IMG/VR virus record: IMGVR_UViG_3300030116_002908
Coordinates: 1-60,501 of that record
Length of the DNA stretch: 60,501 nucleotides
Source of the DNA: a virus
Direction: 5' to 3' (one strand)
Under the pieces are notes generated by a model. The model had not been told where the DNA came from, did no database searches, and worked only from the letters and a program-made list of their open reading frames with translations. Below, piece by piece: positions 16,552 to 26,077 of the stretch (positions within the stretch are counted from its first letter, which is position 1; the number at the start of each line of letters is the position of its first letter). The position numbers and the translations under genes are program-made.

Positions 16552-19500
16552 ATGGAACAGCAACAAATAAATAAAACTCCTTTTGACATAATATCTGCAC
16601 AAAAAGATGGTATTTCTATTGAAGATATATCTAAAAACATCTTGGATAGTCAAGGTATAGATTATGACAATCTTGTACTTGGGGAACTTAAAAAAAACCA
16701 AAATTTGGAACCGGGAGAAAAGCCTATAACAGCTGACCAGATACACGATCAAATCATAATGACATATGCTGAAACTTTAGACGGTCAGCCTTATACAAAT
16801 CCTAACTCTTTTAGACTTTTTACAGAAAGTGCACTTGAGGGTCTTGCTAAAAGTGGTGCTGGATTACAGGGTGGTATCATGGGTTATCAAATTGGTATGC
16901 AATTGCCGGGAGCTTTTAAAATATTAACTCCTCTTACAACCATAGGCGGTGCTGTAGCAGGCGATATATTTATGGACAATATATTTGAACTTTTTAATTT
17001 TGAGGACAACGTAGTTCCGAGTAAAAGACCAGTTCAAGTTTCAGGAGAAACAGCTGGCGGTACAGCTGCTTTTAGCATTTCACCTTTTTTAGCAGCTAGA
17101 CAAGTCATGCCCGGCACCATAAATTGGATGAAACAAAATGCTAGAGATTTTGGCGGCCAGGTCAGTAGTACCTTTTTAGAAAAATTAGGTTATACAGCTT
17201 TAAAAAATCCTAGATTAACAGCTGGCATAGAAATAACATCTGGGTTTGGCTCTGCGATAGGGGCCGGAATATCTGAGGAAGAAGACCCTGGAGATGAGTT
17301 TAAAAGATTTACAAGAGAAATGTTTTATGGAACTGCCGCAGCTCCATTGATTTTTCAATTAGGTCCTTCCATCGTATCTGGTGTTAAAAATTTAATATCA
17401 TCATCGAAAGGTCGTGAGGGTTATGTTGGTAGGGAGCTTAAAAAAATTATAGAAGAAGGAGGCGGTGATCCTAAAAGAGTGCTTGCTTTAATTGATGAGT
17501 CAATTAATAGAGGCATATTAGATTCTCCTGCTGCTATAACTGGTGAAAAAGGATTAATTAGTTTAAACAAAACATTGTTTAAAGATTTCCCCGCACTTCA
17601 ACCTGCTTTAAAAGCTGAACTACAAAGAAATCTTCGTGCGACTGAAGCATTAATTATTAAAATGATAGACACACAAGACCCAACTATTATAGCAGAGGCT
17701 GCTAAATTAAGAGATAAATTATATAAAGCTAAAGTAGGCTTGAGAATTACTGATGCTCGTCTTAAAATTACTAACATAATTAACAAAAGGTCTGCTGAAA
17801 ACAATACTTCTGAAAATGTTGGTGTGCTTGTTTCAAAGATGATGAACCAAGCTATCAAAGATGTGCGAGATGAAGAACAAAAATTATACAAACTTATTCC
17901 AGGAAATGCTACTTTTAACACGGTTAACACAAAACAAACTTTACTTGATTTATTAAATCCGAAGAAAAAAAATAGTCTTTTACCCGGTGAGCTTGAAGAA
18001 CTGGGCATCAATAAATCAGGACTTCAAATATTAAATAAAATTATTGGAACTACTGAGACAAAAGGTAAAACCTTTCAAAATTTATTTTTAGAAGCCGATA
18101 ACGCAACACAAGAAAGTTTTTTAAAAGTTATAGGTTACAGTCCGCAACGTGTAACTGGGGTTAGTCCAAATGTAAGTAATCGTTGGTCACTTGATAAGTC
18201 CATAATAGAAGATGATTTTGGTTTAGAAAAAGGGTCTCTTAAAAATTTAACTATTGATGATTTAAAAAATAAAAATTTTGATAAAATTAAATCGGCACAA
18301 TATAGCCAAGAAGTGATTGACAATAGTGCAGAGGAAGGCGTTACATTAGGTCTTTTCGGTGACAATCGTAAAGACGTAGAGCAACTATTTGATGAACTAT
18401 CAACAAGACATTTGCAAACATTGAGAAATGATGCAAGAAGTTTTCAAAAAAGTAATCGGTCATTAGCCAAATTAATAGATGCTTCAGTAACAGATTTCAC
18501 AAAAACTTTGCCTGAGAGTGGTGATGATCTCGCGATAGATACCAGCAGACTCACTATTAATGAAATATTAAATTTGCGTTCTCAAATATTTTCCGCTGCT
18601 AAAGTGCAAAGTTCTGCGGGCAGTACAAGAAATGCACATTTTTTAAATAAGATAGCTAATTCATTGACAGATGATATTGGATTGAGGGCTGAAGATGGAA
18701 CAGATGAAGTAACAAAACTTATTAAAAATGCTCATGCTTTCAGTCTAGCTTTAAATGATACATTTACTAGAGGCTTTCCAAACACTTTACTTAAAAAAAC
18801 TAAATCAGGCCGGCTTGCTGTTATACCAGAATTAGCTGTCAATTCAATACTCAAAGGTGGCGGTGACGCCGTAAGTTACAACTTTAATGGTTTAGAGTCT
18901 GGCATACAAATGCTGGCAAAAGGCACTAATAAAGAATTAGCAGAAGAATACTCAAAAAAACTTGGGACATTGAGTGGTGCTCAGGAAGACATTTTACAAT
19001 TAGCTTTTACACAAATTATTGATTTTGATACGAACACAGTTAATCCGCAAAAGCTTGCAAGGTTTATGAGCCCGGCTGAATACGGAAAAGTGTTAGAGCG
19101 TTTTCCAGCATTAAAAAAAGATTTATCTGATCTGCAAACTGCACAAAAATTATTTGATGACCGAAAAGCTTTATACGGAGACTTTAATCAATACGGAGGC
19201 GTGTTAGGAAAAGGTCGATTATCAGAAAAAAAGAATATAAATAAAATTTTTACATTTGCTGATTTCCTACCAAATGAAACTAATCCAGGAATTGTAATCG
19301 CAAACGCATTAGGAACACCGGAACAAAGACCAGGAAACCCTGTGGGCAATTTAAAAAGATTGATTGCTTTTGCAAAAAAGACAGGTAATAAAGATGTTTT
19401 AACAGCCTTAAAAGAAGTCATAATTGACAGAGGCTATCAGTATGCCTTGTACGGTAAAGATAATTTAGTTGATTTTAGAGCTTTTAAAGATTATTTGTTT

Positions 19501-21141
19501 AAGCCCATCGCAAAAGGTCAAGACAGTGTCTTTGGTATATTAAGAAAAGAAGGGGTCATTGATGGAGATGAAGCATTAAGATTTAATACACTTTTTAATA
19601 GAATAATTACAAACCAAAAAGCTATTCCCGACGCCACTGTAGGACCACTTGATAAACCTCTTGTACGAGGCACTCAAGCTTTTGTAGATTTAATAGGTAG
19701 ACTTGTCGGTTCAAAAATAGGTACAAGTGTAGGCGAAATGATACCCGGTCGAGGCCAAGGAATAATTGAAGCGTCCGCTGGTGTAAGATCTGTTTTAGGA
19801 TTTTTAAATGTGCCTGCTTCAAAAACACAGGAACTATTTTTAAGAGCTGCTCAAGACCCTGTTTTTTTTAAAATGTTAGTTACTAAAGCAGCAAATGAAA
19901 AGGAGGCTTTGGTTTTAGCAAGAAGAGTTAGAGCATATATTTTAGATTCAGGCTTAGGTTTCTTATCATCGGAAGCAGAAAAAATAGTCACTGATCAAGA
20001 GTCAGGCGTACCACCTTTACCAAGACAGTTTGATCCAAAGTTTTTACCAGGCGTTACAGGTTCAATTGAAGAACGGAGTTCTGTCCAGCCCAATCAACAG
20101 GGGTCTCCCACCACCCAGATTGGACAAGGACTAACTAGCGGTGTGAACAACCGCCTCGCGGCTAACGTGGGGACACCCCCACCAGCCGCGTCTATTGATA
20201 GAAACAGATTTGCATCTTTGTTTCCAAACGATCCCATATCAGGATTAATTAATACTCAACAACAAGGTAATACACAATTTATGCAATACGGTGGTGTAGC
20301 CGGCGATCCTTCATATGACATGGGACTTGAAACAGCACCTGTATCTGTTCAAGAAGCCATACAATCTGCTTTAGAGGATACAGGATCGGACGATAATACA
20401 CCAAGACCTGGAGTAAGATTGCCGAGTACATTTAAAAGAGCCCAAGGAAGACGCCCCACGGGTATTACGTCAATAAATCTTCCCGGCTATGCAGGCACAA
20501 TTGTTAATGAACTTAAAGATTTTGTAACAGGAAAAAAAGGCTTCCAACCGTTTTTAGAACAACTACCGGGCGGAGGGTTTAATTTTGGAGCTAAAATACC
20601 AATGAATTTTTTTGCCAATGGTGGATTTGTTGATGACTCAGAGATAGGAATGGATGATGATTCTCAACTGACACAAGACGATATTAATACAATAAACCAA
20701 AGTGATAGTATAAACTTTGATAATTATGTTGACGAAACAAGTGCTATGCAAGCGGCACAAGGAATAGTAGGATTAGCAGGGAAAAATAGGTCTAACATTA
20801 GAAACTCTCAAAACTACGATCCTATTTATGCACAAGCCCTTAACATTACAAGAGGTATATTACCGGGTAATCAAGTCATTGGATCTTACCCAACAGCAAG
20901 TAAATTTCAAAAACAACAAGATTTACAATTACCACCAAGCATGACACCAACAATTAGTGGTAAGGCTGGTAAATTTGGCCCACAATATTACTCAGGATTT
21001 GAAAAATTTTTGCAAGAAGATGCACCGGGTTTAGTAAAACAAGGAATGAACATGGGTGTTATGGGTATATTTAGCAAATTATTTGGACAAGTTAGTAATT
21101 TACTTTCACCACAACAAGTTAAAAGATCGGACACACAATGA
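16552..21141 (+). CDS. giant internal virion-type structural protein 4
   Basis: At 1529 residues this is the largest protein in the window. Near residues 95-140 it has a Gly-rich hydrophobic stretch (KSGAGLQGGIMGYQIG, then TTIGGAVAGDIFMDNIF), and another at about 223-245, suggesting membrane interaction. The centre is long, helical and charged. A Pro/Gln-rich GC-richer linker (bases about 20080-20190) precedes SLFPNDPISGLI and a final domain with M-x-Y-G-G repeats. Size and position parallel the large ejected core proteins of podoviruses. No peptidoglycan hydrolase motif is obvious. Confidence 0.55.
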   Translation: MEQQQINKTPFDIISAQKDGISIEDISKNILDSQGIDYDNLVLGELKKNQNLEPGEKPITADQIHDQIIMTYAETLDGQPYTNPNSFRLFTESALEGLAKSGAGLQGGIMGYQIGMQLPGAFKILTPLTTIGGAVAGDIFMDNIFELFNFEDNVVPSKRPVQVSGETAGGTAAFSISPFLAARQVMPGTINWMKQNARDFGGQVSSTFLEKLGYTALKNPRLTAGIEITSGFGSAIGAGISEEEDPGDEFKRFTREMFYGTAAAPLIFQLGPSIVSGVKNLISSSKGREGYVGRELKKIIEEGGGDPKRVLALIDESINRGILDSPAAITGEKGLISLNKTLFKDFPALQPALKAELQRNLRATEALIIKMIDTQDPTIIAEAAKLRDKLYKAKVGLRITDARLKITNIINKRSAENNTSENVGVLVSKMMNQAIKDVRDEEQKLYKLIPGNATFNTVNTKQTLLDLLNPKKKNSLLPGELEELGINKSGLQILNKIIGTTETKGKTFQNLFLEADNATQESFLKVIGYSPQRVTGVSPNVSNRWSLDKSIIEDDFGLEKGSLKNLTIDDLKNKNFDKIKSAQYSQEVIDNSAEEGVTLGLFGDNRKDVEQLFDELSTRHLQTLRNDARSFQKSNRSLAKLIDASVTDFTKTLPESGDDLAIDTSRLTINEILNLRSQIFSAAKVQSSAGSTRNAHFLNKIANSLTDDIGLRAEDGTDEVTKLIKNAHAFSLALNDTFTRGFPNTLLKKTKSGRLAVIPELAVNSILKGGGDAVSYNFNGLESGIQMLAKGTNKELAEEYSKKLGTLSGAQEDILQLAFTQIIDFDTNTVNPQKLARFMSPAEYGKVLERFPALKKDLSDLQTAQKLFDDRKALYGDFNQYGGVLGKGRLSEKKNINKIFTFADFLPNETNPGIVIANALGTPEQRPGNPVGNLKRLIAFAKKTGNKDVLTALKEVIIDRGYQYALYGKDNLVDFRAFKDYLFKPIAKGQDSVFGILRKEGVIDGDEALRFNTLFNRIITNQKAIPDATVGPLDKPLVRGTQAFVDLIGRLVGSKIGTSVGEMIPGRGQGIIEASAGVRSVLGFLNVPASKTQELFLRAAQDPVFFKMLVTKAANEKEALVLARRVRAYILDSGLGFLSSEAEKIVTDQESGVPPLPRQFDPKFLPGVTGSIEERSSVQPNQQGSPTTQIGQGLTSGVNNRLAANVGTPPPAASIDRNRFASLFPNDPISGLINTQQQGNTQFMQYGGVAGDPSYDMGLETAPVSVQEAIQSALEDTGSDDNTPRPGVRLPSTFKRAQGRRPTGITSINLPGYAGTIVNELKDFVTGKKGFQPFLEQLPGGGFNFGAKIPMNFFANGGFVDDSEIGMDDDSQLTQDDINTINQSDSINFDNYVDETSAMQAAQGIVGLAGKNRSNIRNSQNYDPIYAQALNITRGILPGNQVIGSYPTASKFQKQQDLQLPPSMTPTISGKAGKFGPQYYSGFEKFLQEDAPGLVKQGMNMGVMGIFSKLFGQVSNLLSPQQVKRSDTQ

Positions 21142-21596
21142 AACTTACAGAAAATTTTAGTTTAGCTGAACTGACAAAGTCTCAGACAGCTGAACGCAAA
21201 GGCATACCAAACACGCCTACAAAACTACAAGAACAATCACTCAAGCTAATAGCTGAAAAAATACTACAGCCTGTACGCGATCACTACGACATACCTTTCA
21301 CACCAAGTTCAGGTTTCCGTAGTCCTGAGCTGTGTATAGCAGTGGGGTCATCCGCAAAAAGTCAGCATTGCTGCAAGGTCAAAGGCGAAGCCGCGGTGGA
21401 CTTTGAAGTTCCAGGTGTATCTAATATGGATCTAGCTGTGTGGGTCAGTGAAAACCTAGACTTTGATCAGCTGATCTTAGAATGTTACACAGGCGGTAAT
21501 ACAGGCTGGGTGCATTGTTCCATAGCAGAAACACCTAGAAAGCAACTACTTACCTACGACAAAGCCAATGGCTACAGACAAGGCCTCATAGGTTAA
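21138..21596 (+). CDS. M15-type peptidase, candidate endolysin
   Basis: The 152-residue protein matches the M15A peptidase layout: an N-terminal F-S-L-x-E-L-T-K-S-x-T-A start, S-G-F-R-S-P (58-63), zinc ligands H77 in SQH and D88 in VDFE, and H126 in WVHCS. It would cleave peptide stems of peptidoglycan and release progeny. Compared with the usual S-Q-H-x-x-G-x-A-x-D spacing, it has three or four extra residues (CCKVK) between H77 and GEAAVD. It begins in the last codon of the giant internal protein gene and ends tail-to-tail with the helicase. Confidence 0.8.
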   Translation: MKLTENFSLAELTKSQTAERKGIPNTPTKLQEQSLKLIAEKILQPVRDHYDIPFTPSSGFRSPELCIAVGSSAKSQHCCKVKGEAAVDFEVPGVSNMDLAVWVSENLDFDQLILECYTGGNTGWVHCSIAETPRKQLLTYDKANGYRQGLIG

Positions 21597-23044
21597 GCAA
21601 GCCAGTTTTTCGTATCTTCTTTTAAGACTTGGTCTGCAAGATTAATCTTATTACGCAAGGCTTCGACGATCTTCTCATCTATGGTGCCCGGTGATATAAG
21701 GTCTACATATGTTACAGACTTCTTTTGTCCTATTCGATGTGCCCTATCTTCAGACTGTAACCTACTCTCCAAGTCATAGCTGTTACTATAATAGACAACG
21801 GTAGATGCCTGATTAAGTGTAATACCATAACCACCAGTCTTAGGCTGACCTACAAAAAACCGTAACGAACTATCAGGATCTTCAAATCTTTGTACAATAT
21901 CTTGTCTGTCATCTTGTTTAGTCTCACCATAGTATGTAGCTACACTATCTTTACCATATACCTCAGACAATCTTCTTTTAATCTCAGCTATGCCGTAGAC
22001 ATAGTTACACCATATAATGACCTTACCGCTTGTCTCTTCTATAATATTCATCAGCTCATCTAATCTACGGTTATCTAACACTTCTAAACGGCCCTCGTCA
22101 CTTTCAAGATAGCCACAACATATCTGCTGTAATCTCATCAGCTGGGTTAGAATAGAAGCTGTCGTAGCAAGCTCGCCCTTAGACAGTCTAGCTAGTGCGA
22201 ATCGCCGCATTTCCTCATAAACTTTGGCTTGTTGTGCTGTAAGTTCTACGTTTCTTCTTATGTATATTTTATCAGGTAAGTCCAAACAATCCTTCTTTAG
22301 TGTACGAGCAGAAAAGCTGACAAGCTTGGCATTAAGCTCATCTAATCGTCTATATCCTACTATATCATTGAAGCTACGACCACCAAATGTTTTACGCTGT
22401 ATGATGGCGTATCTGTTTTGAAATGTGAAATAAGATGACTGACCTAAGGCTTGCGGATCAAGGAACTGACACTGAGAAAACAAATCCATAGGTGACTTGG
22501 TCACAGGCGATCCTGTCAGTATACGTTTATACTTAGCAAACTTACCCAGCTCAACTAGGTTCTTGGTACGCATGGCTTTCCTATTCTTAACAGTAGTGCT
22601 CTCATCGATAACCATAATATTGTCAGGGTTTTGCTTGAGAAAAAAATACGCAGCCTTTTTACCACGCAAGGTGCTAAACGCCTCTACGTTTATAATAAAG
22701 AACTTTACGCCAGCCATAATTTCAAACACAACTTTGTTCATATCGTCTTGGAAAGCTTTAGACTTGGACGGTTGCCAACGGACCACGAATCGTTCAAATT
22801 CATCAGGTAAATGGTTTGGTATCTCCTGTTTGACCCAGTTGTCATACACGCCTTTTGGTGCAACAATCATAGCTGCATCGATCTCGCCCTCTAATTTTAA
22901 CTTACCTATTGTATCAATAATTACTTTTGATTTACCTAGTCCCATCTCCATGAACAGGGCGTAATACTTACGTTTCCAACTGAGATCTAATATTTCTTCC
23001 TGATGTCTGAATGGTTTTGTTTTAAATAAATATGGCATTTTCAT
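21593..23044 (-). CDS. SNF2-type superfamily 2 DNA helicase/translocase
   Basis: The 483-residue protein has all main SF2 Snf2 motifs: R-H-Q at 13-15, Walker A M-G-L-G-K-S (34-39), Walker B I-D-E-S-T (146-150, DEST in place of DEAH), L-T-G-S-P (176-180), and the C-terminal Q-S-E-D-R-A-H-R-I-G-Q signature. Such phage proteins use ATP to move on DNA and serve replication or recombination. It is one of very few leftward genes and stands alone opposite the replication operon. GGGAG lies 7 bases before its ATG. It ends 4 bases into the endolysin gene. Confidence 0.88.
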   Translation of the reverse strand: MKMPYLFKTKPFRHQEEILDLSWKRKYYALFMEMGLGKSKVIIDTIGKLKLEGEIDAAMIVAPKGVYDNWVKQEIPNHLPDEFERFVVRWQPSKSKAFQDDMNKVVFEIMAGVKFFIINVEAFSTLRGKKAAYFFLKQNPDNIMVIDESTTVKNRKAMRTKNLVELGKFAKYKRILTGSPVTKSPMDLFSQCQFLDPQALGQSSYFTFQNRYAIIQRKTFGGRSFNDIVGYRRLDELNAKLVSFSARTLKKDCLDLPDKIYIRRNVELTAQQAKVYEEMRRFALARLSKGELATTASILTQLMRLQQICCGYLESDEGRLEVLDNRRLDELMNIIEETSGKVIIWCNYVYGIAEIKRRLSEVYGKDSVATYYGETKQDDRQDIVQRFEDPDSSLRFFVGQPKTGGYGITLNQASTVVYYSNSYDLESRLQSEDRAHRIGQKKSVTYVDLISPGTIDEKIVEALRNKINLADQVLKEDTKNWLA

Positions 23045-23054
23045 GATAACTCCC

Positions 23055-23083
23055 TTGACAATATATTATATAACGCATATCTT
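23055..23083 (+). promoter_or_regulatory. candidate sigma70-like promoter of the replication operon
   Basis: TTGACA at 23055-23060 is followed after exactly 17 bases by TATCTT (23078-23083), a fair -35/-10 pair pointing rightward. The operon's first ATG follows at 23139 with ACGGAG. The intergenic segment 23045-23138 is divergent, so it must also hold the leftward helicase promoter; I find no good spaced consensus on that strand. Confidence 0.5.
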
Positions 23084-23090
23084 CTTATAT
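23077..23090 (-). promoter_or_regulatory. 14-bp element shared with 48820-48833
   Basis: Read on the minus strand this is ATATAAGAAGATAT, 32 bases before the helicase start. The identical 14-mer occurs at 48820-48833 on the plus strand, 29 bases before another gene. It sits inside the imperfect palindrome GCATATCTTCTTATATGC (23076-23093). The matching orientation and distance suggest a phage promoter or operator element. Confidence 0.55.
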
Positions 23091-23138
23091 GCAAGTCAAT
23101 AATAACGACTTTTAATCACGAACAACGGAGATTTGAAC

Positions 23139-23708
23139 ATGAGTGATTTATTAAGACAGGTAGAAGCTGACGCTACTAGTGCAGATTCTATCAGTGATGT
23201 TAGCACAGATAAGCTTAAAAGCGTAGCTGACATTGCACATAAGATATCCTTAAAAGAAGACGAGGTTTCACAGCTTGAGGAGAAACTCAAGACTGCGAAG
23301 AAAGAACTTCTTGCCTTAACTGATGAAGATATGCCTTTGTTGATGGAAGAGATCAACTTAGAAAGTTTTACTTTATCAGATGGCTCTAAGGTCGAGATTG
23401 TGCCTACCTATGGTGGGTCAATAAAAGTAGCTGATCGCCCACAAGCACATGATTGGCTGCGACACAATGGCTTTGGTGATTTGATTAAATCATCTGTAGC
23501 GGCTGAGTTCGGTATGGGTGAAGACAACATCGCCAAAGATTTCTATGAAGCTGCTTTGTCACGAGGATTTACTGTCGATAAGAAAGAGATCGTACATAGC
23601 AGTACACTTAAATCTTGGATAAGAGAACAAACTGAAGCCGGTCAAGAAATACCGCCAGTATTTGGTGCGTGGACAGGCCGTAGAGCTAAAATTATGAAAG
23701 GAAAGTAA
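23139..23708 (+). CDS. replication-module protein of unknown function, coiled-coil N-terminus
   Basis: The start is ATG 23139 with ACGGAG 8 bases upstream; an in-frame TTG at 23133 is less likely. The 189 residues have a helical, coiled-coil N-terminal half (DEVSQLEEKLKTAKKEL, about 40-57) and a globular C-terminal half with Y-G-G-S-I-K-V, H-D-W-L-R-H-N-G-F-G and a basic end (RRAKIMKGK). The order, directly before an SSB-like gene and primase, is common in marine phages. A role in replication or recombination is inferred from context. Confidence 0.6.
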   Translation: MSDLLRQVEADATSADSISDVSTDKLKSVADIAHKISLKEDEVSQLEEKLKTAKKELLALTDEDMPLLMEEINLESFTLSDGSKVEIVPTYGGSIKVADRPQAHDWLRHNGFGDLIKSSVAAEFGMGEDNIAKDFYEAALSRGFTVDKKEIVHSSTLKSWIREQTEAGQEIPPVFGAWTGRRAKIMKGK

Positions 23709-24548
23709 ATGGCAGAATCAGTAGTAAAAAAAGAGCAACAGCAAGTTGCGACATTAGATCTTAGCATGGTGGAAGCCGACTCAGGTCTAGGTAATAAAGA
23801 AGTCGATCAAGAGACTTTAAGTATTCCGTTTTTAAAAACGAACTTATCAAAGCAGATACTTGAAGCTAATCGTGGAGCTGTGTCAGGTGATATGTATAAT
23901 ACTGTCACTGGTGAAATCTACGACAGAGACAAGGGCGTGTTGGTTTTACCTTGTGTATTTCAAAGACGTTTTATTCAATGGTCTCCTCTTGGTGATGAGC
24001 AAAGTGCCCCGATAGCTATATACTCTACAAAAGAAGAGTGTCCAGCTACAGAAAGATCTAAGGAAGATAATAAAGAATATCTTACAGATGGATCAGGTCA
24101 CTATATTGAAGACACTCATCAGCATTACTGTTTAATTATTAAGACTGATCAAAACGGTAAGCCGACTGGAGCTACAGATGCTGTTATGATTGCTATGAAG
24201 AGCACTTCTCTAAAAGCAAGTCGTAAATGGAATAGCATCATATCTACAAGACGTGCACAGAAAGCTGACGGATCTATGTTTATACCACCAAGGTTTCTAT
24301 ATACTTATAGTCTTGGTACTTACATGGAAAGTGGACGTAAAGGTGACTATTTTGTTTGGGATATGAAGTTGAAAGAAAGGCTAACCAATATAAACCTTTA
24401 TAATGAGGCAAAGGCTTTTGCTTTATCTGTTGAGCAGAATAATGTTGATGTAAAGTATGAACAAGATGAACCTCAAGCAGAAGCACCGAAGCCTGCAACA
24501 CCGCCCAAAGCCGAAGTCAAAGGCGGTCAAGGAAATATGCCATTCTAA
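23709..24548 (+). CDS. candidate single-stranded DNA-binding protein
   Basis: The 279-residue product has a mixed beta-type core with Y-N-T-V-T-G-E-I-Y, VLPCVFQRRFIQW and WNSIISTRR, and an acidic, Pro-rich unstructured tail (about 245-270) ending G-N-M-P-F. An acidic tail closing in x-x-P-F is the signature of SSB proteins, which recruit partners through it. Placement directly upstream of the primase fits that role. The core fold itself I recognise only weakly. The stop overlaps the primase start (TAATG). Confidence 0.6.
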   Translation: MAESVVKKEQQQVATLDLSMVEADSGLGNKEVDQETLSIPFLKTNLSKQILEANRGAVSGDMYNTVTGEIYDRDKGVLVLPCVFQRRFIQWSPLGDEQSAPIAIYSTKEECPATERSKEDNKEYLTDGSGHYIEDTHQHYCLIIKTDQNGKPTGATDAVMIAMKSTSLKASRKWNSIISTRRAQKADGSMFIPPRFLYTYSLGTYMESGRKGDYFVWDMKLKERLTNINLYNEAKAFALSVEQNNVDVKYEQDEPQAEAPKPATPPKAEVKGGQGNMPF

Positions 24549-26077
24549 TGTGGGAGACTTTTAGTTCAATATTTGACGGACTAGAAGAGGCGTTTGGCAC
24601 TTATAAGATAGATAAGACCCAAACCAATGGTAAGAAGTCCGGTAGAGCGGCTCTCGTTAGGGAGCCACGGACCAAGGATCATTGGGTGGGTCATCTGTCA
24701 GGTAAAGGGGACTCTCTAGGTATCATACCAATCAATGCACAGTCACAATGTAAGTGGGGTTGTATTGATATTGATACCTATCCTCTTGACCATAAAGTTC
24801 TTGTCGAGAAGATAAGAAAAGTAAAACTACCACTGGTTGTATGTCGTTCCAAAAGTGGTGGGGCACACTGCTTTCTATTTAGCGAAGACTGGGTAGAAGC
24901 AAAAGATATGCAACAAACCTTACAACATATATCAGCTGCTCTTGGCTACGGTCAAAGCGAGATATTTCCAAAACAGATTAAATTACATTTAGATCGTGGC
25001 GATGTAGGTAATTTTTTAAACTTACCATATTATGACGCAGAAAGTGGCCTTAGATACGCGATAAAGGATGACGGCACCTCTGCTACCTTAGAAGAGTTTA
25101 TCGCCCTCTACGATCAATATAAGCTCAATAACGAGCAGATATTAGCATTACAAGTAGAAGATATAAAAGATACACCAATTAAAGATGGTCCACCATGTTT
25201 ACAGACTTTATGTGAAAGTAAGATTAGTGAGGGTGGACGTAACAATGGGTTATTTAACCTTGCTGTTTACTTACGCAAAGCGTTTCCTGACAGCTGGGAG
25301 ACAGAGATACTAACCTACAACATGACCTATCTTGATCCACCACTACCATTAAGTGAGGTCAACCTTGTTGCCAACCAAGCCAAGAAGAAAGATTATGCCT
25401 ACAAATGCACAGACAGCCCGATCAACGCACATTGTAACAAAGAACTGTGCAGAACGCGTTTACATGGCGTAGGATCGGCCGTACAAGGGGCTACAGTCGC
25501 TAATTTAAGAAAATATAACTCAACACCGCCTGTTTGGTTTTTGGACGTCTCAGGCGAGCCTTTGGAGCTAGACACAGAAGCATTGCTATCACAGCCTACG
25601 TTTCAGAAAGCTTGCATGGAACAGCTTAACTTCATGCCACGCTCTGTACGAAAAGAAACTTGGGAAGCACGGATCAGTGCTTTGCTCAATGAGATGAAAG
25701 AAAACGATGCAGCTATCATAGAAGTAGCTGAAGACGCAAGCACAAGCGGACAGTTCTACGATTATTTAGAAGAGTTTTGCAGACACTTACAGCAAGCACA
25801 GGAAAGAGAAGAGATATTGTTAAGACGGCCTTGGACCGATGAAGAGGCACACTTAACTTACTTTCGACTAAGAGACTTTGAAAACTTTCTCAAGAAGAAT
25901 AAGTTTTTTGAGTACAAGTCGCACAAGATTGCCCAACGCTTACGGGATATTAACGGGTCCAGTACGGTTATGAAAATCAGTAACCGATCCGTACGCGTTT
26001 GGGCAATACCCGCACACCGTAACACGGATCACGAGTTTAATACACCAAATTTACAAACAGAAAAGGAGCCTTTTTAA
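24548..26077 (+). CDS. AEP-type DNA primase
   Basis: The 509-residue protein has archaeo-eukaryotic primase landmarks: a metal-binding I-D-I-D (73-76), R-S-K-S-G-G-A-H (100-107), and a later F-P-K-Q-I-K-L-H segment. The middle G-G-R-N-N-G-L-F-N-L region resembles primase C-terminal helical domains and is followed by C-x8-C-x4-C with a nearby His (about 297-312), a likely metal site. It would synthesise primers for the family A polymerase. The C-terminus ends EKEPF, echoing the P-F end of the SSB-like protein. Its stop is coupled to the next start. Confidence 0.75.
   Translation: MWETFSSIFDGLEEAFGTYKIDKTQTNGKKSGRAALVREPRTKDHWVGHLSGKGDSLGIIPINAQSQCKWGCIDIDTYPLDHKVLVEKIRKVKLPLVVCRSKSGGAHCFLFSEDWVEAKDMQQTLQHISAALGYGQSEIFPKQIKLHLDRGDVGNFLNLPYYDAESGLRYAIKDDGTSATLEEFIALYDQYKLNNEQILALQVEDIKDTPIKDGPPCLQTLCESKISEGGRNNGLFNLAVYLRKAFPDSWETEILTYNMTYLDPPLPLSEVNLVANQAKKKDYAYKCTDSPINAHCNKELCRTRLHGVGSAVQGATVANLRKYNSTPPVWFLDVSGEPLELDTEALLSQPTFQKACMEQLNFMPRSVRKETWEARISALLNEMKENDAAIIEVAEDASTSGQFYDYLEEFCRHLQQAQEREEILLRRPWTDEEAHLTYFRLRDFENFLKKNKFFEYKSHKIAQRLRDINGSSTVMKISNRSVRVWAIPAHRNTDHEFNTPNLQTEKEPF

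Noticed and set aside
17598-18011. 137-codon minus-strand open frame opposite the 1529-residue gene
   Set aside because: Ser/Phe/Leu-rich shadow of a Lys/Glu/Asn-rich coding strand, no initiation signal.
22497-22964. 155-codon plus-strand open frame opposite the SNF2 helicase
   Set aside because: The minus-strand frame has all helicase motifs; the plus-strand translation has no recognisable domain or start signal.
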